Of a stretch of 64,000 nucleotides of DNA, positions 1-9,805 are shown in pieces (the first letter of the stretch is position 1; every line of letters starts with the position of its first letter). The notes beneath the pieces are model-generated. The model made no database searches, was not told the origin of the DNA, and worked only from the letters and a program-made list of their open reading frames with translations. This DNA comes from Oceanirhabdus sp. W0125-5 (GTDB taxonomy: Bacteria; Bacillota; Clostridia; Clostridiales; Clostridiaceae), in NCBI RefSeq assembly GCF_027938815.1, contig NZ_CP115913.1, forward strand, positions 1,770,001 through 1,834,000, in the 5' to 3' direction. Both the position numbers and the translations under genes were made by a program.

Positions 1-82
1 TTCTAAAGAACAACAAAATGTAGCTTCTCACGTAAGTGAGAAGCATCCATCGTTTTCAGTTTTCAACTTTCAATTCTCAATT
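1..82 (+). repeat. Heptad-ended hairpin element, copy 1 (C end only, cut by window edge)
   Basis: This is the right-hand end of the dispersed element described in the findings. It reads a C-type hairpin (GCTTCTCACGTAAGTGAGAAGC), then ATCCATCG, then an array of 7-base units of the TTTTCAA type. The rest of the copy lies outside the window. It stops about seven bases before the stop codon of the ABC-F gene, so that gene's transcript would run into it. Confidence 0.8.
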
Positions 83-88
83 ATGGTT

Positions 89-2011
89 TTATTGTAGTTC
101 CGTCCATTCCATTAAAAGTTCGTCAAGTTCAGCATTTATCTTTTCCTTGTCATTAAACAAAGTATTTACCTTATCGTAATCTGATGAAAAGAGTTCAATT
201 TCTTCATCAAGTTTAGAAAGGTTTAATTCTAACTCACCTATCTTATTCTCAAGGAATGTTAATCTATTTTCTTTTTTTCTTTCCTCTCTTGAGAGTATTT
301 TATTTTCTTGATATTTAATATTAGATATTGAGTTTTCATTCTTCGGTTTTTCTTTATTGATTGATGTTTTTGATGAAAGGATTTTTTTGTATTCATCATA
401 AGTACAATCAAATTTAGTTATTTTACAATCTTTTAATTCTAAAACCTTATTTGAAATTTTATTTGTAAAAAATCTGTCATGGGATACAAATAAAATTGTA
501 CCATCAAACTCTTCAAGAGAGGATTCTAACATCTCTCGTGAGGAAATATCAAGATGATTTGTAGGTTCATCCATGATTAGGAAGTTAACTTTATTTTGCA
601 TTAGTAAACACATTTTTAGCCTGCTTCTTTCACCGCCTGATAGAGCTGATACTTTTTTGTTGATATCCTCTGTGAAGAATAGATATCTAGCTAGTATACC
701 TCTTATAATTCCTTCTGCTATAGGAAATTCATCCTGAAAAACTTGGATTACAGTCTTATCCTCATTAGGAAATTTAATTTCTTGAGGTAAATATGCCATC
801 TTGATGCTTGCACCTAATTTAATAATTCCATTATCCTCTTTGTAAAAGGAATCTATAGATTCGGGATAAAAGGTTCGAATAATTGATTTTAGTAAAGTAG
901 ATTTCCCAGAACCATTTTTCCCAAGTAACACATATCTATCTTTAATGAATATCTTAAGATCTACATTATCATAAAGCTTCCTTTCTCCAATAGACTTTGA
1001 GAGATTTTCAATAGTTATTACTTCCTTACCGCTTCTATTTGATGAAGTAAATGCAAGGTCAGCTTTCTTTTTATTTATATTAGGCTTTTCAACTTTATCC
1101 ATCTTCTCTATTCTTTTTTCCATATTAAAAGCTTTTTTAAAGAATCTCACATCATCTGCAATTTGTCCCCATAATCTAAAACGAGCAATGGCTGCTTCCA
1201 TAGATTTAATCTTTTTTTGCTGTTGAACATAATGAGCAAGTTGTTCTTCAACTCTACGTCTTTTCTCTTCTTGATAATAACTGTAATTTCCAATGAACTC
1301 ACTGCAGTTCATGTTTTCAAGCTCAATTATTTTTTTAACAACCTTATCTAAGAAATATCTATCATGGGATATTATTAAAACTGTACCCTTATATTCATTT
1401 AAGAAATTCTCTAGCCATTCAACGGCTTCTATATCTATATGATTTGTAGGTTCATCTAATAACAAGAGGTCTGTGTCTTGAAGTAGGAGTTTCCCTAAAT
1501 GGACTATTGTTTTTTCACCACCACTTAAACAAGAAAATTCTCGATCTCTCATATCCGAGGATATTTTCAAACCAGTACAAATTTTATTGATTTTCTCTTC
1601 AGTATTATAACCATCACATGAGTCAATTAAAGCCTGTAAATCTGCATATTCTTTAAGTACTTTATCCATATGATCAGTGCTTTGGGACATTTGCTTTTCT
1701 AATTCACTCATTTTCTCAAGTGTCTCATAAACATCTTGAAAAGATGACTTTAAAACATCTTCAACTGTAAAGTTTGAGGGGTATAGGGGAATCTGCTGTA
1801 GATATCCTATAGACATATTTCTCCTCATGTGAAGAGTTCCATCTTCATAATTTTCAGCACCAGTAATAATTTTGAAAAGGGTAGTTTTTCCACAACCATT
1901 ATCTCCGATAATACCTATCTTATCACCTCTATATACTTCAAGTGAGATGTCTTCCAGAACTTTATTTCCCCCATAAAATTTAACTAGATTTTTTATTGTA
2001 ATATCAACCAT
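89..2011 (-). CDS. ABC-F family ATPase (ribosome-associated, no membrane domain)
   Basis: The 640-residue protein has two ABC ATPase domains and no membrane segment, the layout of ABC-F proteins, which act on ribosomes in translation control or antibiotic protection. Domain 1 has Walker [10 protein letters not shown] at 36-44, signature LSGGE at 162-166 and DEPTNHID at about 186-193. Domain 2 has Walker [10 protein letters not shown] at 364-372, LSGGE at 457-461 and DEPTNHLD at 481-488. A charged inter-domain linker lies at about 245-315 and a C-terminal coiled coil at about 575-640. AGGAGGAAAG precedes the ATG. Whether it is a housekeeping factor or a resistance determinant cannot be told from the sequence. 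Confidence 0.9.
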   Translation of the reverse strand: MVDITIKNLVKFYGGNKVLEDISLEVYRGDKIGIIGDNGCGKTTLFKIITGAENYEDGTLHMRRNMSIGYLQQIPLYPSNFTVEDVLKSSFQDVYETLEKMSELEKQMSQSTDHMDKVLKEYADLQALIDSCDGYNTEEKINKICTGLKISSDMRDREFSCLSGGEKTIVHLGKLLLQDTDLLLLDEPTNHIDIEAVEWLENFLNEYKGTVLIISHDRYFLDKVVKKIIELENMNCSEFIGNYSYYQEEKRRRVEEQLAHYVQQQKKIKSMEAAIARFRLWGQIADDVRFFKKAFNMEKRIEKMDKVEKPNINKKKADLAFTSSNRSGKEVITIENLSKSIGERKLYDNVDLKIFIKDRYVLLGKNGSGKSTLLKSIIRTFYPESIDSFYKEDNGIIKLGASIKMAYLPQEIKFPNEDKTVIQVFQDEFPIAEGIIRGILARYLFFTEDINKKVSALSGGERSRLKMCLLMQNKVNFLIMDEPTNHLDISSREMLESSLEEFDGTILFVSHDRFFTNKISNKVLELKDCKITKFDCTYDEYKKILSSKTSINKEKPKNENSISNIKYQENKILSREERKKENRLTFLENKIGELELNLSKLDEEIELFSSDYDKVNTLFNDKEKINAELDELLMEWTELQ

Positions 2012-2054
2012 ATTTCTTTCCTCCTAAATATATATTATTATCATGAAATTTCAA

Positions 2055-2084
2055 TAAAAATAGCTCAAGGAATACCTTGAGCTA
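2055..2084 (-). terminator. Intrinsic terminator, distal of a tandem pair
   Basis: On the minus strand TAGCTCAAGG, a four-base loop and CCTTGAGCTA form a 10-bp stem followed by TTTTTATTG. It lies downstream of the small ORF at 2218-2352 and upstream of the ABC-F start. Confidence 0.75.
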
Positions 2085-2129
2085 ATAGTTAAAATATAGG
2101 CATAGAGTTTCACTATGAAAACTCTAAAA

Positions 2130-2160
2130 TAAATAAAGCTCAAGGCAACACCTTAAGCTA
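2130..2160 (-). terminator. Intrinsic terminator, proximal of a tandem pair
   Basis: On the minus strand TAGCTTAAGG-loop-CCTTGAGCTT is followed by a T-rich run. The stem is nearly the same sequence as the hairpin at 2061-2084, so the two look like a duplicated terminator behind the small membrane peptide gene. Confidence 0.7.
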
Positions 2161-2217
2161 AGCATCGAAAATTTAAATTAATAGTGTAAATTTAATATTT
2201 ATAGTTACAAAAGACGC

Positions 2218-2352
2218 TTAACTTTTGGATTCATTAATGTATATTAAATTTGGACGCACTTTCCCTAAGGACTTTACAGAAATGAAAATTATTCCTGCTA
2301 AACTCATTGGTAAGATTGCCAAAGTTAAATCATACATTACTAATGAACTCAT
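2218..2352 (-). CDS. Small single-span membrane peptide (44 aa), unknown function
   Basis: I read this short ORF directly. On the minus strand AAAGGAG sits seven bases before an ATG that opens 44 codons ending in TAA. Residues about 8-27 (LTLAILPMSLAGIIFISV) are a hydrophobic span, and the tail is basic and polar and ends NESKS. It is bounded by a good ribosome binding site and by two tandem terminators, so it looks like its own transcription unit or the tail of the patatin unit, whose gene ends 57 bases upstream of its ATG. I do not recognise a family. A type I toxin or a regulatory membrane peptide are possibilities, but nothing here decides between them. Confidence 0.6.
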   Translation of the reverse strand: MSSLVMYDLTLAILPMSLAGIIFISVKSLGKVRPNLIYINESKS

Positions 2353-2408
2353 AGTTAAACTCCTTTCATAATAGTCTATTTTCATTTTACATTAAATAGT
2401 CAGAAAAT

Positions 2409-3266
2409 TCAACCTAAGAATGATGAAATCTTTTCAAAATTATCTTTAGCTATATTGTAACCCTCAGAATACAGAGAGTTTAACTTAGAAAGATTCCTTT
2501 CTAAGCGCTTAAATTTTACTGGTTTTTCAGGGCGTATTATTAGAATTTTTCCTTCCTCTTCAAGTTTGGATAATTTAATCATATGGTCGTTATAAATAGA
2601 ATATTTGTCTAACATAAGTTTTATGAAATTTGGATAATCTTTATAGAAATACTTCAATAATTGTTTTCGTCTATATGGTTTCTGTCTAAAGGTAGAGTCA
2701 CGAGTCAGTACAACAACGGCTTTTTTATGTAGTTCTAAAGCTTTCTTATAAGGAACAGGGTCTGACAGACCTCCATCAAGCAAGTCATAACCTTCAAACT
2801 TAACTATTTGTGAATAAAAAGGGAGACTACTTGAAGCTTTAGTTGCATTAAATAAATGGTTTATATTATCTAGGTAGTCGGATTTATTAAAATATACAGT
2901 CTCACCATTTAACATGTTAGTTGCGCCAATAACTAATTCTTGTTCCGAGGTTTTGAAAGCATCATAATCAAATGGCAGCAGTTTACCTTGTAAATCTTGA
3001 AAAATAGTATCCATATTAAAGACATTTCCAGTTTTAATAAGATTTCTCACACTTGCATATCTTTTATCACGGAGAAAATCAGTAAATATTTTATGATTAA
3101 GGGTTCTTTGCTTTGATATATAAGAAAATGCATTACATGCACCTGCAGAAACACCAGTAATGTATGGAAAATGAAGTTGCTTATCTAGGAAAAAATCAAG
3201 AACACCAGCTGAAAATACTCCTCTAATACCTCCTCCTTCAAGGACAAGAGCACAGTTATCTATCAT
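2409..3266 (-). CDS. Patatin-like phospholipase
   Basis: Predicted serine lipid acyl hydrolase of the bacterial patatin/RssA group. The start is the ATG at 3266, because AGAAGGTGA lies just upstream and an in-frame GTG nine bases earlier overlaps it. Counted from there, the oxyanion-loop motif GGGIRG is at 11-16, the nucleophile elbow GVSAG has Ser at 40, and DGG has the catalytic Asp at about 164. These make the Ser-Asp dyad of the family complete. The 285-residue length is normal and I see no signal peptide, so it is probably cytoplasmic. Substrate unknown. It is followed by the 44-residue membrane peptide. Confidence 0.87.
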   Translation of the reverse strand: MIDNCALVLEGGGIRGVFSAGVLDFFLDKQLHFPYITGVSAGACNAFSYISKQRTLNHKIFTDFLRDKRYASVRNLIKTGNVFNMDTIFQDLQGKLLPFDYDAFKTSEQELVIGATNMLNGETVYFNKSDYLDNINHLFNATKASSSLPFYSQIVKFEGYDLLDGGLSDPVPYKKALELHKKAVVVLTRDSTFRQKPYRRKQLLKYFYKDYPNFIKLMLDKYSIYNDHMIKLSKLEEEGKILIIRPEKPVKFKRLERNLSKLNSLYSEGYNIAKDNFEKISSFLG

Positions 3267-3430
3267 ATAAATCACCTTCTTTTAAAAAATAGTCTATATG
3301 TATATTATTGTAAAAAAGTCAATGAATTAATCATTAATTAAGAACTTTTATTTAAAAATCAATAAATTGAACGGATTGTAAAAATATGCTAACATGATGA
3401 TAATATAATTGTTTAAAGGGGGAATTGAAT

Positions 3431-3901
3431 ATGGTAAATATTAAAGAGGTAAAAAGGTTACTAGATAAGTGGCAAGATATTTTGAGATTAAGAGATTGGG
3501 ATATTAAAATCAAAATGGTAGATACAGAGTGGCGTAAATCAGGGGATGTTAAAATTGATAGTGATGATAGAAAAGCAATACTATTAATAAATAGTAATCC
3601 GAAGAGTACAAATCTAGAAGAATTGGTTGTTCATGAATTGCTGCATATAAAACTATGGCCAATGGATCAGATGATTGAGAAGTCAATTATAAGGGAGTTT
3701 GGAGAGGATGATAATTGTCCTAAGAAAGATTTTGCAATGGAGCATTTCTTTATGACTTTAGAGAGAACTGTTGAGGAATTAACTAAAGGTTTTTTGGCTG
3801 CAAACGGAAGTAAGCAAGAGTTAAGTTTTGGAAGACTTAGAAAAGAAATAGAAGGTGAAATTGGAGAAGTTGAAAATATCTACGATATAGTTGAGGAGTA
3901 G
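3431..3901 (+). CDS. Putative zinc metalloprotease-like protein with HELLH motif
   Basis: This 156-residue protein carries VVHELLHIKLWP, a zincin HExxH motif with His68, Glu69 and His72. A second acidic and His-containing helix (AMEHFFMTLERTVEEL, about 102-117) could give a third metal ligand. There is no signal peptide or membrane span. I start it at the ATG at 3431, seven bases after GGGGGAA; a TTG two codons earlier touches the ribosome binding site. The small size and cytosolic make-up recall SprT-like or phage-type HExxH proteins, but I cannot assign a named family and the substrate is unknown. It sits between a divergent phospholipase gene and iadA. Confidence 0.6.
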   Translation: MVNIKEVKRLLDKWQDILRLRDWDIKIKMVDTEWRKSGDVKIDSDDRKAILLINSNPKSTNLEELVVHELLHIKLWPMDQMIEKSIIREFGEDDNCPKKDFAMEHFFMTLERTVEELTKGFLAANGSKQELSFGRLRKEIEGEIGEVENIYDIVEE

Positions 3902-3967
3902 ATTAGTGTGATAATGATAAGATTGCTCTTTTTTGGTACTATATATTTTAACTAATGAGGTGACTTT

Positions 3968-5122
3968 ATGATAAAAGTGATAAAAAATATTCATGTATAT
4001 GCTCCAGATGATATAGGGGTTAAGGATATAGTATTATGTGGTGAGAACGTAATTGCAATAGAAGAAAATTTCACATGTGATACAGTTAAGTGTGAAATTA
4101 TTGATGGCACTAATAAAATAGCGGTACCAGGGATAATTGACTCACATGTTCATATTATTGGTGGTGGAGGCGAAGGTGGATTCCATACAAGAACACCAGA
4201 AGTGAATATTATAGATGTAGTTAAAGCTGGGGTAACAAGTGTAGTAGGTCTTTTAGGAACAGATGGTATAACTAGAACTGTAGAGGATTTATTAGCAAAA
4301 GCATATGCCTTGGAGCATGAAGGAATTTCTACTTTTATTTTAACAGGTTCCTATGAAGTACCTACAAAAACTCTTACAGGTGATATTAAGAAGGATATTG
4401 CATTCATTCCAAAAGTAAGAGGAGTGAAAATTGCTTTGAGCGATCATAGATCATCGCATCCTACTAAAGAAGAAATATTAAGAATTACTTCAGATGTTAG
4501 AGTTGCCTCTATGTTGTCTGGAAAACAGGGAACTGTTCATATACATATGGGAAGTGAAGCAAAATGCTTGAAAGATGTTTTTAAAATTATTGAAGAGACA
4601 GATATTCCAGCAAATATTTTCTACCCAACCCATATAAATAGAAATCAATCAGTTCTCAATGAAGGAATAAAATTGACTCAGTTAGGTGGAAGAATTGATA
4701 TCTCTGCTCATGAGGAGGATACAAAGGGATCAGCTAAAGATATTGTAACAGCTATAGAATTAGGAGCAGTAGAAGAGCAGATTACATTAAGTTCAGATGG
4801 AAATGGAAGCATACCTAAATTTGATGATAATGGAAAGATGATTGGTATAGGTATTGGAAGACTTGATGCTGTGATTGAAACTGTAAAAAGTCTAATAGAA
4901 GATGAACATATGGATATTGGAAGAGCATTTAAGTTTGTTACTGAGAACGCAGCTAAAGGATTGGGGATATTTCCACAGAAGGGAAGTATAACAGAAGGTT
5001 GTGACGCAGATATTCTTATTTTAGATCATGATTTGAATGTAGACGGTTTAATAGCAAAAGGAAAAATGTTGATGAAAGATAAAGAGATACATGTGAAGAG
5101 TACTTTTAAGTATGGGAAGTAA
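3968..5122 (+). CDS. iadA: Isoaspartyl dipeptidase (beta-aspartyl peptidase)
   Basis: Amidohydrolase-fold peptidase (M38) that cleaves isoaspartyl dipeptides arising from damaged proteins. The 384-residue protein has the metal-binding DSHVH at 59-63, followed by the glycine-rich segment IIGGGGEGGFHTRTPE that is typical of this enzyme. Lys154 in RGVKIALSDH is the likely carboxylated lysine, His193 and His222 are further metal ligands, and Asp277 in LSSDGNG is the catalytic Asp. AATGAGGTGA precedes the ATG. A GC-rich hairpin followed by T residues lies at 5196-5226, so it appears to be monocistronic. Confidence 0.9.
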   Translation: MIKVIKNIHVYAPDDIGVKDIVLCGENVIAIEENFTCDTVKCEIIDGTNKIAVPGIIDSHVHIIGGGGEGGFHTRTPEVNIIDVVKAGVTSVVGLLGTDGITRTVEDLLAKAYALEHEGISTFILTGSYEVPTKTLTGDIKKDIAFIPKVRGVKIALSDHRSSHPTKEEILRITSDVRVASMLSGKQGTVHIHMGSEAKCLKDVFKIIEETDIPANIFYPTHINRNQSVLNEGIKLTQLGGRIDISAHEEDTKGSAKDIVTAIELGAVEEQITLSSDGNGSIPKFDDNGKMIGIGIGRLDAVIETVKSLIEDEHMDIGRAFKFVTENAAKGLGIFPQKGSITEGCDADILILDHDLNVDGLIAKGKMLMKDKEIHVKSTFKYGK

Positions 5123-5195
5123 TTTATCGGATTGAATAGTCCATAGGACTTCTGGAGCTACTGATTAATATTAAAAATATAATAATTTAAACATA

Positions 5196-5226
5196 GGAGC
5201 CTAGATTAAGGGCTCTTTTGTTTTTT
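5196..5226 (+). terminator. Terminator of iadA
   Basis: GAGCC-loop-GGCTC is followed by TTTTGTTTTTT, about 75 bases after the iadA stop. Confidence 0.6.
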
Positions 5227-5393
5227 ATGTGAGTGGTAGTCAGTGTAAGTAGGGTGGAAGGCAATATAGGTTTTCTTAGGTATATATTACAAAATAATTA
5301 CAATTGCTCCAAATAATTGTTTGGAGTTGGGATTAGTGATAAAATAATATAGGAGACAAGTATGTACATAGCAATAAGAAAGGAACTCGTAGT

Positions 5394-6734
5394 ATGAAAA
5401 AAGGGATAGTAGTAGGAATTAGTGTTGTTGTAACCCTGTTAGTCATTATAGGAATTATATTAGGAGCATATTTTTACACGATGAACAAATATAATGAAAA
5501 GAGTTATGTAATTAATAATACTACCAATGTAGAAGAGAGTAATGAAGATGAAAAAGCTAGTACTACTGAGAATGAAGATGATTCAAAAAGTGGAGAGATT
5601 AAATCTAATTCTTCAGAAGAAAAAAGTGGTACAATTGATACTGGAGTAGATAATGAAATAGAAGAAAAAGAAACTATAAAATATAAAGAGGTTGAAGGGA
5701 TTACTAACATTCTTCTTGTTGGAACTGATGAAAGAGAGGATGGAGAGAGAACCAGATCAGATACAATGATGATTCTTACTATAGACAATATTAATTCCAA
5801 AGTTAAGGTTACTTCCATATTGAGAGATACTTATGCTAAGATTCCAGGTTATAATATGCAAAAATTAAATCATTCATATAGATATGGCGGTATTGATTTA
5901 TTAAGACAATCATTAGAAAAAACTTTTGAAATGAGCATAAATTATTATGCTATTGTAAATTTTTATGGGTTCAAAGATATTGTTGATGAGATTGGAGGTC
6001 TTGAACTAACTGTTTCAGATGAGGAGAAAGATGAATTAAATAGATGCATAATTGGATTAGAAAATCAAAAAGAGAATTTTTTTAATGAGGAACCAACATT
6101 ACTTGAATTGTCTGGAACACAACATATGAATGGTCAACAAGTATTGGCTTATTCAAGAATGAGAAAGATTGGTAGAGGAAGTTTTGATAGAGTAGAAAGG
6201 CAGCGAGAAGTTGTGACAAAGCTTTTATTAAAAATTAAAGAAACTTCAATAATAAAATATCCATTTGTAGCAGATAAAATATTTGAAAGTGTAAAAACAA
6301 ATATTCCATTCAATACAGCATTAGATATGGCATACACTATCTTAAAGAATAATGTTAATTCCATTGATGAATTACAAGTTCCTCCTGATAAATTATGCAG
6401 AGGAGTAAATAATTATTTGGACAACGGGTTTGTATTTATAATGGATGAAGAAAATGTTAAGAAGGTAATTCATGATTTTGTTTTTGAAAATACAGCATAT
6501 GATCCAGATGAATTTAATTGGTTTGATTATGAAAACTCCATATATTATGTAGAACCTGAGCCTGAAGTAAAAGAAAATCAAACTGAGGAAGCTGATAAAG
6601 AAGAGGGGAATACAGAAGAAATTAAAGAAGATGAAAATCAAGTAGATAACACTGAATCAGCAGATGTTGAGTTAGAAGGAATAGAATCAGGTGATAATAT
6701 AAAAGAACAAAAAAATGACAATTCAAATTCATAG
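5394..6734 (+). CDS. LytR-CpsA-Psr (LCP) family cell-wall polymer ligase
   Basis: LCP enzymes transfer lipid-linked anionic polymers such as teichoic acids or capsule to peptidoglycan at the outer membrane face. The 446-residue protein has a short cytoplasmic N-terminus, one membrane anchor at about 5-29, a low-complexity acidic linker at 40-95, and the LCP domain from NILLVGTDERE (105-115). Arg and Asp residues in RTRSDTMM and SILRDTY (about 119-147) fit the pyrophosphate-binding site. The C-terminal 70 residues are a very acidic Glu/Asp/Asn tail. AAAGGAA precedes the ATG. No glycan gene cluster lies next to it, so its polymer is unknown. Confidence 0.88.
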   Translation: MKKGIVVGISVVVTLLVIIGIILGAYFYTMNKYNEKSYVINNTTNVEESNEDEKASTTENEDDSKSGEIKSNSSEEKSGTIDTGVDNEIEEKETIKYKEVEGITNILLVGTDEREDGERTRSDTMMILTIDNINSKVKVTSILRDTYAKIPGYNMQKLNHSYRYGGIDLLRQSLEKTFEMSINYYAIVNFYGFKDIVDEIGGLELTVSDEEKDELNRCIIGLENQKENFFNEEPTLLELSGTQHMNGQQVLAYSRMRKIGRGSFDRVERQREVVTKLLLKIKETSIIKYPFVADKIFESVKTNIPFNTALDMAYTILKNNVNSIDELQVPPDKLCRGVNNYLDNGFVFIMDEENVKKVIHDFVFENTAYDPDEFNWFDYENSIYYVEPEPEVKENQTEEADKEEGNTEEIKEDENQVDNTESADVELEGIESGDNIKEQKNDNSNS

Positions 6735-6744
6735 ACCAAATTAG

Positions 6745-6772
6745 AAGAGAGAGGCTTATTCAGCCTCTCTTA
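6745..6772. terminator. Bidirectional terminator between LCP and PRK06851 genes
   Basis: AAGAGAGAGGC and GCCTCTCTTAA make a near-perfect stem between two convergent genes and overlap the space just before the stop of the minus-strand gene. Confidence 0.75.
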
Positions 6773-6776
6773 AATA

Positions 6777-7862
6777 TTATTTAATATAGCTATTAATTCT
6801 AGAGATTATATTTTCTTTAACTTGAGTAATCTTATTAAAATCCATATTTGGGATATATCCAGTTTCAAGTTTATCATGAATGGTTTTGGCAATTTTTATA
6901 TAACTCAAGCCTTTGTTCAATAAGTTATAGAAATCATTTTCACATTCAGTTATTTCAGCTGACTTTTCAGTTAATAAAGCATTACTTAAATGTCTATTAA
7001 GGTTTATTATCCTTCCATGACTAATTTGAGGAGCGTAAATCTCGTTGCTTGATACAATAGCGATATCTAATTCTGGAATAATAAGATGTGATACTTTGTC
7101 AGGTCTTAGTGGACTATGGAATACTTCTGTATAATAGCCATGTCTTAAAGCTTCCTCATATAAATATTCCAAAATTAAATCGTGACCAGTACCAGGTTTT
7201 CCTTGAAGCACATAGATTTTTTGAATACCCTCTGTTAAATTTTCTATGAAGCTAATTATACCATTAGGGGTAAGAGCTGTTGCAAACATATGTCGTTCTT
7301 TATGAACCTTATTGGAATTGTTTTCAGGTATCAATTCTTTCTTTAATGAAAGCATGACTTCATTTATTTTGCTCCAATTTTGAGCAGCAGAATAATAGGA
7401 ACATAAATCATCATTAAGAATTTTTGATGCAGAAATATATTTATAAGCTTTTTTGAAATAGAGCCCAACTTCTTTATTAGTATCAATAATCATTTGTCTG
7501 TATTTTTCAAAGCCATCTACATTCCAACATTCACCTAGATTTAAAATCTCATCAACAGCACCAGGATTGATAGGATCAACAACATGAGGTGCAGTTCCAT
7601 CGATAAGAACAACATTTAATCCCTTTATAACAACTCCATCAAGAGAATTATTATCAGAAGAGCAATGATGAAGCTCAATATCATATCCTTTATCGTAGTA
7701 GTATTTACCGATGTCTTTCATTAATGTGGATTTACCAGTTCCAGGTCCACCTTTAATACAAAAAATTCTTTTTGCTTCTTTTTGACCCATGATGTATCTA
7801 TAGAATGAGTAGAAGCCTTTTGAGGTATTACCTCCAGGGAAATAGTTTTTAATTGTAGCCAT
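6777..7862 (-). CDS. PRK06851-type ATPase with duplicated nucleotide-binding halves
   Basis: The 361-residue protein has a clear Walker A GGPGTGKST at 38-46. A second, half-length repeat begins near 210 and carries LQGKPGTGHD at 219-228, where His replaces the essential Lys, so the second site looks degenerate. The N-terminal segment NYFPGGNTSKGFYSFY and the HHCSSDNNSLDG stretch match my memory of the PRK06851 family of clostridial and bacillar proteins of unknown function. No membrane span. It is transcribed alone, convergent with the LCP gene and divergent from apeB. Nucleotide binding is well supported; the biological role is not known to me. Confidence 0.75.
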   Translation of the reverse strand: MATIKNYFPGGNTSKGFYSFYRYIMGQKEAKRIFCIKGGPGTGKSTLMKDIGKYYYDKGYDIELHHCSSDNNSLDGVVIKGLNVVLIDGTAPHVVDPINPGAVDEILNLGECWNVDGFEKYRQMIIDTNKEVGLYFKKAYKYISASKILNDDLCSYYSAAQNWSKINEVMLSLKKELIPENNSNKVHKERHMFATALTPNGIISFIENLTEGIQKIYVLQGKPGTGHDLILEYLYEEALRHGYYTEVFHSPLRPDKVSHLIIPELDIAIVSSNEIYAPQISHGRIINLNRHLSNALLTEKSAEITECENDFYNLLNKGLSYIKIAKTIHDKLETGYIPNMDFNKITQVKENIISRINSYIK

Positions 7863-7980
7863 TTAATTCACTTCCTAATTTCTTAATATCATATTTTCTA
7901 TACACTATAATATATTTTTCATATAATAAATGTTTACAAAAACTTGGATGTTTTTTATGAAAAAAAGACTTTTAAAACAT

Positions 7981-8274
7981 AGTTGACAATTGACAACGGA
8001 CAGTGGACAACACTTAAAAAAAACATAATGGAAAATGGAGAATGTAGAATGGAGAATGATTGACATTTCACTTTGTGAAATTTTAATCTTATTGTTCTTA
8101 GGACAATAAGATTAAGTTCGTTTCATTATAAATGAAACCTTGTACTTTAAATACAATATTTTATCAAAAGATAAAATGAGTTAAAATCTCTTGTTCTAAA
8201 GAACAATATAATGTAGCTTCTGACCATAGTCAGAAGCATCCATCGTTTTCAGTTTTCAATTTTCCACTTTCCGT
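7981..8274 (+). repeat. Heptad-ended hairpin element, copy 2 (full, F to C)
   Basis: Left end: two blocks of 7-base units, an outer TTGACA type (7982-8013) and an inner TGGAGAA type (8026-8060). Then come the F hairpin (ACATTTCACTTTGTGAAAT), a TTATTGTTC/GACAATAA hairpin, GTTTCAT/ATGAAAC, the central TTGTA/TACAA, ATTTTATC/GATAAAAT, TTGTTC/GAACAA, the C hairpin (GCTTCTGAC/GTCAGAAGC) and a right array of TTTTCAA-type units. The double left array makes this copy look like a remnant of one element beside another. Confidence 0.85.
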
Positions 8275-8473
8275 TATAAAAATATTATTTGAAAAGAAAA
8301 TCTACGAATATAAAGATTGAATTATGCTTTAGAAACAATAAAGTGTTCTTACAAAATAAAAAAACTTTAGAATATCTAAATAATTCCGTATTTTTCATAT
8401 AAAACAGAAATATTATAGTGTATACTATATGTGATGATATATAAATATTTAAAAAGCACTAGGAGGAAAGAGT

Positions 8474-9772
8474 ATGAATGAAAAAATGTTTGCTCAAGAG
8501 CTGATAGATTTTTTATATGATAGTCCAACAGCTTTTCATGCAGTAGAAAATGTTGAAGAACAATTAATGAAAGAAAACTTCGTTAAATTAAACGAAGGAG
8601 ATGAATGGAAAATTGAAAAGGGTGGAAAGTATTTCACTACTAAAAATGGTTCTGCATTAATTGCATTCACAGTTGGAAGTGATAATGTTGCAGAAAAAGG
8701 ATTTAGATTGATTGGTGCACACACAGATTCTCCTGGATTTAGAATTAAACCTAATGCAGAGATGGTAGCAGAAAAATCTTATTTAAAATTAAACACTGAA
8801 GTTTATGGAGGACCTATATTAAATACTTGGTTAGATAGACCATTATCAGTAGCTGGTAGAGTTACATTAATGAGCGAAAATCCTCTAAAACCAGAAATAA
8901 AACTTATGAATGTAAATAGACCTATAATGATAATTCCTAATTTATCTATACATATGAATAGAGAAGTTAATAAAGGTGTAGAGCTTAATAGACAAAATCA
9001 TGTTCTTCCTTTAGTTGGTATGATAAATGAAAAATTAGAGAAAGATAATTTTATTTTAAAGCTTATAGCTGAAGAATTAAATGTTGAAATGGATAACATA
9101 ATCGATTTTGATTTATTTTTATATGAGTTTGAAAAAGGTTGTTTAGTAGGATTCAATGAAGAATTTATTTCAAGTGCTAGACTAGATGATCTTCAAAACG
9201 TTCACTCAGGAATTAAAGCACTTGTAGATTGTAAAAATACAACAGCAACTAATGTGATGGTTTGTTATGATAATGAGGAGATAGGTAGTTCAACTAAGCA
9301 AGGAGCAGACTCAGAGATGTTAGCAATAACATTAGAGAGAATAGTACTTGCACTTGGTGGAACTAGAGATGATTATTTAAGAAGTATTGCTCATTCTTTC
9401 ATAATTTCTGCAGATAATGCTCACGCTGTACATCCAAATTATGTTGAGAAGCACGATCCAACTAACAGACCAATTATCAATAATGGACCAGTAATAAAGA
9501 TTAATGCAAATCAAAGTTACACTACTGATAGTGAATCAGGAGCTGTATTTGAAATGCTTTGTAAAAAATGTGAAGTTCCTTATCAAAAGTTTGTTAATAG
9601 ATCTGACGTAAGAGGTGGATCTACTATTGGACCAATAAATTCAACACACTTAAATATGAGATCAGTAGATATTGGTTTACCACAATTTGCTATGCACTCA
9701 ATTAGAGAAATGGCAGGGGTTAAAGATCACTTATATGCTTATAAAGTGTACTTAGAGTTCTTTAATTTATAG
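8474..9772 (+). CDS. apeB: M18 family aminopeptidase
   Basis: Cytosolic metalloaminopeptidase of the aspartyl aminopeptidase family, working in peptide turnover. The 432-residue length is typical. The metal site is visible as GAHTDSPG (His83, Asp85), SSARLDD for the bridging Asp, CYDNEEIGS with the catalytic Glu pair, and the C-terminal MHSIREM supplying the last His. AGGAGGAAAGAG lies seven bases before the ATG. The upstream 200 bases between repeat copy 2 and the gene are very AT-rich and must hold the promoter. Downstream is the long repeat copy 3, whose internal hairpin is the first terminator after the gene. Confidence 0.9.
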   Translation: MNEKMFAQELIDFLYDSPTAFHAVENVEEQLMKENFVKLNEGDEWKIEKGGKYFTTKNGSALIAFTVGSDNVAEKGFRLIGAHTDSPGFRIKPNAEMVAEKSYLKLNTEVYGGPILNTWLDRPLSVAGRVTLMSENPLKPEIKLMNVNRPIMIIPNLSIHMNREVNKGVELNRQNHVLPLVGMINEKLEKDNFILKLIAEELNVEMDNIIDFDLFLYEFEKGCLVGFNEEFISSARLDDLQNVHSGIKALVDCKNTTATNVMVCYDNEEIGSSTKQGADSEMLAITLERIVLALGGTRDDYLRSIAHSFIISADNAHAVHPNYVEKHDPTNRPIINNGPVIKINANQSYTTDSESGAVFEMLCKKCEVPYQKFVNRSDVRGGSTIGPINSTHLNMRSVDIGLPQFAMHSIREMAGVKDHLYAYKVYLEFFNL

Positions 9773-9805
9773 AAAAATCTACGAAGCAGACTTAGCTATT
9801 AAACA

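Noticed and set aside
89..2011. Calling the ABC-F protein an antibiotic resistance gene
   Set aside because: Motifs prove the family only; resistance and housekeeping ABC-F proteins cannot be separated here without phylogeny.
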